From Chitinophaga oryziterrae (lineage in GTDB: Bacteria; Bacteroidota; Bacteroidia; Chitinophagales; Chitinophagaceae): a DNA stretch of 64,000 bases. Position numbers and translations under genes: made by a program. Below the pieces are notes generated by a model. It had not been told where the DNA came from and made no database searches. It saw only the letters and a list, made by a program, of their open reading frames with translations. The stretch covers positions 285,512-349,511 of the forward strand of contig NZ_WRXO01000011.1 in NCBI RefSeq assembly GCF_009758125.1, in the 5' to 3' direction. How positions within the stretch are numbered: position 1 is the first letter of the stretch; every line of letters starts with the position of its first letter. Below, in pieces: positions 62,201 to 64,000 of this stretch.

Positions 62201-64000
62201 CTTCAACAGATACCGTTGTTCTCAGAAACGCACAAAAAGCAGTAGATGCGGATGCGGGTACTGCACAGGAACATTGCGGAGATCCTATCTTCATCCTGGC
62301 TGGTAACACGCCTGATCTGCCGTCTGCTATTGGTACATGGACCGTTCTGTCACCTGCTTCTGTGAAGATTGCTGCTACAGAAATCCATAAACCAAATGCA
62401 GTAATAAATGTACCTGCCGGTGTGACTGCTACACTGACATGGACTATTGCTAACTTAACATGTACCACTTCTTCCAATGTAACACTCACGAACTTCGGTC
62501 CGATCCTGGGTAACACCATTACGGCTGACCAAACGTTGTGTGCTACTGAAACACCTGCTACTCTCACAGGTGGCGCTATAAGTGGTGGTAAAGGAACATA
62601 CACCTACCAGTGGATCATCAGTACTGACAGTACCAACTATGCTTCTATTGCAGGGGCAACTAACAACACGTATTCACCTGGTGTAATAGCTGTCACCACC
62701 TGGTTTAAACGGGTAGTGACTTCCGGTGGATGTGTAGCTGATACCAGCAAATCAGTAAAATTACAGCTGATCACCAAACCACCAGTAGTGGTAACCGTAC
62801 CTGCTGCTATCACAACAGATTGTATCCAGGGTAAAGATTACACGACACTCTTTGGTACGCCTACCTTCAGCCATGCTCCTTACAGTACAGAAGTGCTGAC
62901 CGTAACTTCTGCTGATGTAACAACTGTGGTAGATGCCTGTACAACAACCATCAAACGTACATGGACAGCTACTGACCGTTGCGGATTAACCACTTCTGCA
63001 CAACAGACCATTACGGTGGTAGACAGAACGGCTCCGGTATTTACCACCGCAGCTCCTGCTAACGTAACCGTTGATTGTGATAAGGTACCTGCTGCTGTAA
63101 ACCTGACCGCAAAAGATGATTGCGCAGGGATGCTCACCGTTGTACCGAGCGAAGTAAGACAGGATATTCCGGGTGCTTGTACCAGCAATTACCTGCTGAT
63201 CCGTAAATGGGTGATCGCTGATGCCTGTGGTAATGTGAGTGATACCTTAAGACAGACCGTTACGGTGAAAGACTTAACACCACCTGTATTCACTACAGCT
63301 GCCCCAGCAAACATCACCGTAGATTGCGATAAGCTACCTGCTAAAACAGACCTCACCGCTACTGATAATTGTACTCCTGGTATCATCACGGTTACGCCTA
63401 TAGATTCAATTGCAACCATCGCCGGTGCATGTAAACAGAACTATCGTATCGTCCGCAAATGGGTGGCTACTGATAACTGTGGTAACACCACCATACTCAG
63501 ACAAACAATTACTGTACAGGATACGTCAAGACCGGTATTCTCTATCCCACAACCTGCTAACGTAACAGTAGATTGTGATAAGGTACCTGCCCTGCCAACT
63601 GTCACCGCTACCGACAACTGTACAGCTGTCGTAACAGTTACCGTTGGACAGAAAAAAGAGTTCCTGTCAACCACCTGTTCTAATAATTATAAATTAACAC
63701 GTACCTGGACAGCTAAGGACGATTGTGGTAATACCACCACTATGTCTCAGGTGATCGTAGTACAGGATACGACCAGACCAACATTCACCGTAATACCTCC
63801 GGCGGATACCACCATCAGTTGCGATGCCATCCCTGCTCCTGCTACCAATCTGAAAGCCATCGATAATTGCAGTGCTACCAGCAATGTGAAAATCGCTTAC
63901 TCACAGACCCGTCAGAACATCGCAGGAGCCTGTGCCAGCAACTATCAGCTGATCCGTACCTGGACAGCCAAAGATGAATGTGGTAACAGCACCGTGATCC
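56206..64000 (+). CDS. Giant T9SS-type repeat adhesin, copy 2 (3' end outside window)
   Basis: The frame opens at ATG 56206 with a signal peptide (MRKFVTLLILCIFCVLG...VQAQ) and stays open for 2598 codons to the window edge. It is collinear with copy 1 at an offset of about 9.98-9.99 kb. The first 24 mature residues are identical. The next stretch, including the jelly-roll head (to about 57110), is clearly diverged, for example YTYQPTGDLVDEYYAI in place of WYGYQSTYGLADNWYNI. From about 57110 on the DNA is nearly identical again. It contains 13 modules, then HYR-like repeats. By analogy it should end about 1.9 kb beyond the window with a T9SS C-terminal domain. It is a paralogue from tandem duplication, not a pseudogene within the window. 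Confidence 0.88.
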   Translation, partial: MRKFVTLLILCIFCVLGMVQAQTTHINIPDTVCMSTTNSTSDQAKFTSVNASLSGGTTSSVQLPVWTITTPGGTDADYNILYSANPSPVKATKLVNSRSLTLEFLVPGTYTFTASITYVSGGVTKTSSVTQKIVAVDCTINTCNGGYAVMAGFNEDFGTMAPGVARRPYPVAGVIQYTYQPTGDLVDEYYAISATTKQKSNWLDKPDHTGNTNGAMLVVNSAYNPSKMYEKKVTGLCSGSVYNFSAWFLNVNIENSFESLCLSAYQYAGVTFQVVDANNPTVELAKFRTYAVSMMLPSSNYKWQRYGGQFTIPAGVTDVLVRIINNKPGGCGNDIAIDDISFTYCSPIITAGLVGSNTNLKEVLCEGTPDTLTSSILPVGYFKVPVYQWEMSDDNGVSWFNVPYGTARDSLLKIPAGALKGTKTVAADYLFRVRVYEKGIADSLGCANPSSPIKITILPMPILSLTKSQVCAGAVVELEASGGFDRFEWRDLPGYVGATRQITLVPPDTTIMVYGFVYYGEGGGKTCKDSNTAYIKVDDKPIVEVAPSTTAICLGDVVDYKINKALAGMEIRWYHGSHGTAIDTTLMPEWNGATDIEVQPGSLADSIYSVMVRSGTCEVESAPLRVIITQTPPKIKFPPIINCSSANPTGVFNLPDSTQAGVIGSWSIVSYTGIDLQPGETIDDYVKIYNPAKMNTKVSMPYGSTVVIGWTAQPVANGNCKITSTDTLSLVNNPTYSDAGPDQTQCGSSNVFTMAASAPDLTLTGPAAESGKWTLVSGVATIADATSPTTTVTVAGIQDVVLTWAITNAAGCAGNVATVTLHKTAPPSAVLKAPLTICSSAGTFNVDTLSTTGAPTKYVLKAGTPALPGFVTMTDTLVWPITVTYPTGTLPAPNTYNFILTVATANPGCTTDIPFSLNISSPPTAPTGVTVGTPSICDTGSTILTVVGGDLGKKADGVTPDAKWKWYKGACGGTPIDSGASIAVHGIAATTTYYVRAEGTCGNTTCASGTVTVYTKPAAAAAGPDQSHCNDSLFTMAANKATAGAGVWTIVSGTATITTSSSEVSTIFVKAGNTATLRWTITNGVCTSNDDIVLTNYKNIQANAGADQNHCATPAFTMAANTPATGSGLWTVISGAATITTPASATSTVTVATGATATLRWTITNGSCTTTDDVVLTNYATPTTSAAGAAQTHCNDSLFTMAANTPTVGTGLWTIVSGTATITTPASPTSTVFVLAGNSATLQWTISNGTCTPSSTTLVLTNNKNIQATAGADQNHCATPAFTMAANTPATGSGLWTVVSGAATITTPASATSAVTVATGATATLRWTITNGNCTTTDDVVLTNYATPTTSVAGSNQSHCSDSLFTMAANTPTVGTGLWTIVSGTATITTPTSPTTTVFVLAGKTATLQWTISNGTCAASSTTVVLTNSAAPTPITPAPDQTHCSDSLFTMAATPASLGAGVWTILSGTATITTPASPTSTVFVLAGNTATLRWTITNGACVLTDDVVLTNNKKIQATAGADQNHCATPAFTMAANTPATGSGLWTLVSGAATITTPASATSAVTVATGATATLRWTITNGNCTTTDDVVLTNYATPTTSAAGAAQTHCNDSLFTMAANTPTVGTGLWTIVSGTATITTPASPTSTVFVLAGNTATLQWTISNGTCTPSSTTLVLTNNKNIQATAGADQTHCATPAFTMAANTPATGSGLWTVVSGAATITTPASATSAVTVATGATATLRWTITNGTCITTDDVVLTNYATPTTSVAGPAQSHCSDSLFTMAANAPTVGTGLWTIVSGTATITTPTSPTSTVFVLAGKTATLQWTISNGTCAASSTTVVLTNYMKPANAAAGPDLSHCNDSLFTMAANKATLGTGTWTIVSGTATITTPSSEVSTIFVKAGNTATLRWTITNGVCTTSDDIILSNAQKIQAVAGPDQGHCVDPNFTLAANTPTLGTGVWTLVKGTGTIATPTSPTSAVTVATGDSAYLVWTITNGLCTSTDTVVLRNAQKAVDADAGTAQEHCGDPIFILAGNTPDLPSAIGTWTVLSPASVKIAATEIHKPNAVINVPAGVTATLTWTIANLTCTTSSNVTLTNFGPILGNTITADQTLCATETPATLTGGAISGGKGTYTYQWIISTDSTNYASIAGATNNTYSPGVIAVTTWFKRVVTSGGCVADTSKSVKLQLITKPPVVVTVPAAITTDCIQGKDYTTLFGTPTFSHAPYSTEVLTVTSADVTTVVDACTTTIKRTWTATDRCGLTTSAQQTITVVDRTAPVFTTAAPANVTVDCDKVPAAVNLTAKDDCAGMLTVVPSEVRQDIPGACTSNYLLIRKWVIADACGNVSDTLRQTVTVKDLTPPVFTTAAPANITVDCDKLPAKTDLTATDNCTPGIITVTPIDSIATIAGACKQNYRIVRKWVATDNCGNTTILRQTITVQDTSRPVFSIPQPANVTVDCDKVPALPTVTATDNCTAVVTVTVGQKKEFLSTTCSNNYKLTRTWTAKDDCGNTTTMSQVIVVQDTTRPTFTVIPPADTTISCDAIPAPATNLKAIDNCSATSNVKIAYSQTRQNIAGACASNYQLIRTWTAKDECGNSTVI
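59260..62500 (+). repeat. Array of 13 Ig-like modules in copy 2
   Basis: The same ~82-residue modules as in copy 1, again 13 in number. Modules 1-5 and 12-13 correspond in subtype order to copy 1. Modules 6-11 are arranged differently, and one (TPITPAPDQTHCSDSLFTM, near 60505) has no close counterpart in copy 1. Confidence 0.85.

Overview
The window reads as chromosome from a gliding, polysaccharide-degrading member of the Bacteroidota, most likely a Chitinophaga-like member of Chitinophagaceae (inference). Signs seen directly are a SusC/SusD polysaccharide utilisation locus with a hybrid two-component regulator, several TAnnTTTG-type promoters, few Shine-Dalgarno sequences, and giant secreted repeat proteins ending in a type IX secretion (gliding-motility-associated) C-terminal domain. 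No rRNA, CRISPR array, integrase, transposase or phage gene was found.

Layout. (1) 1-16.5 kb, all minus strand: a PUL. Reading 5' to 3' it runs HTCS regulator, SusC, SusD, IPT/TIG surface glycan-binding lipoprotein, BACON-GH5 endoglucanase, GH3 beta-glucosidase, GH42 beta-galactosidase, and the first codons of another secreted protein cut by the window edge. The enzyme set suggests a galactose-decorated beta-glucan such as xyloglucan. (2) 16.7-20.7 kb, minus: a class 3 lipase, a TsdA-like dihaem cytochrome c next to a Tat-exported DsrE-like protein (possible sulfur chemistry), and an AraC-type regulator. (3) 20.9-26.0 kb, minus: a compact operon of LolA-like protein, two FtsX/LolC-type permeases, a LolD-like ATPase and an outer-membrane barrel, apparently a dedicated envelope export system.

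(4) 26.0-34.7 kb: an accessory patch. Decayed remnants of a DUF1080 protein and a thioredoxin precede a tightly packed, visibly GC-richer plus-strand operon: coiled-coil protein, acetyl-CoA synthetase, pyruvate dehydrogenase E1 alpha, VOC protein, E1 beta, E2 and an acyl carrier protein, with no E3. Then come cdsA on the minus strand, an aldo/keto reductase fragment and an AT-rich MepB-family gene flanked by hairpins. The patch abuts two minus-strand tRNA-Arg(ACG) genes, each with a promoter and a terminator.

(5) 35.1-45.8 kb: mainly housekeeping genes: rlmH, a rhomboid protease, a remnant, a lone receiver protein, tilS, a TPR protein, etfB-etfA, a bifunctional nuclease, ispE, a GH106-type rhamnosidase, and rpmI-rplT with tandem terminators. 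(6) 46.2-64.0 kb: two tandem giant genes. The first encodes about 3218 residues; the second is still open at the window end after 2598 codons. They share a nearly identical stalk of 13 closely related ~82-residue Ig-like modules, HYR-like repeats and more. Their N-terminal jelly-roll head is clearly diverged, and part of the module array is reordered. This pair and the acs-pdh-ACP operon are the most interesting parts of the window.
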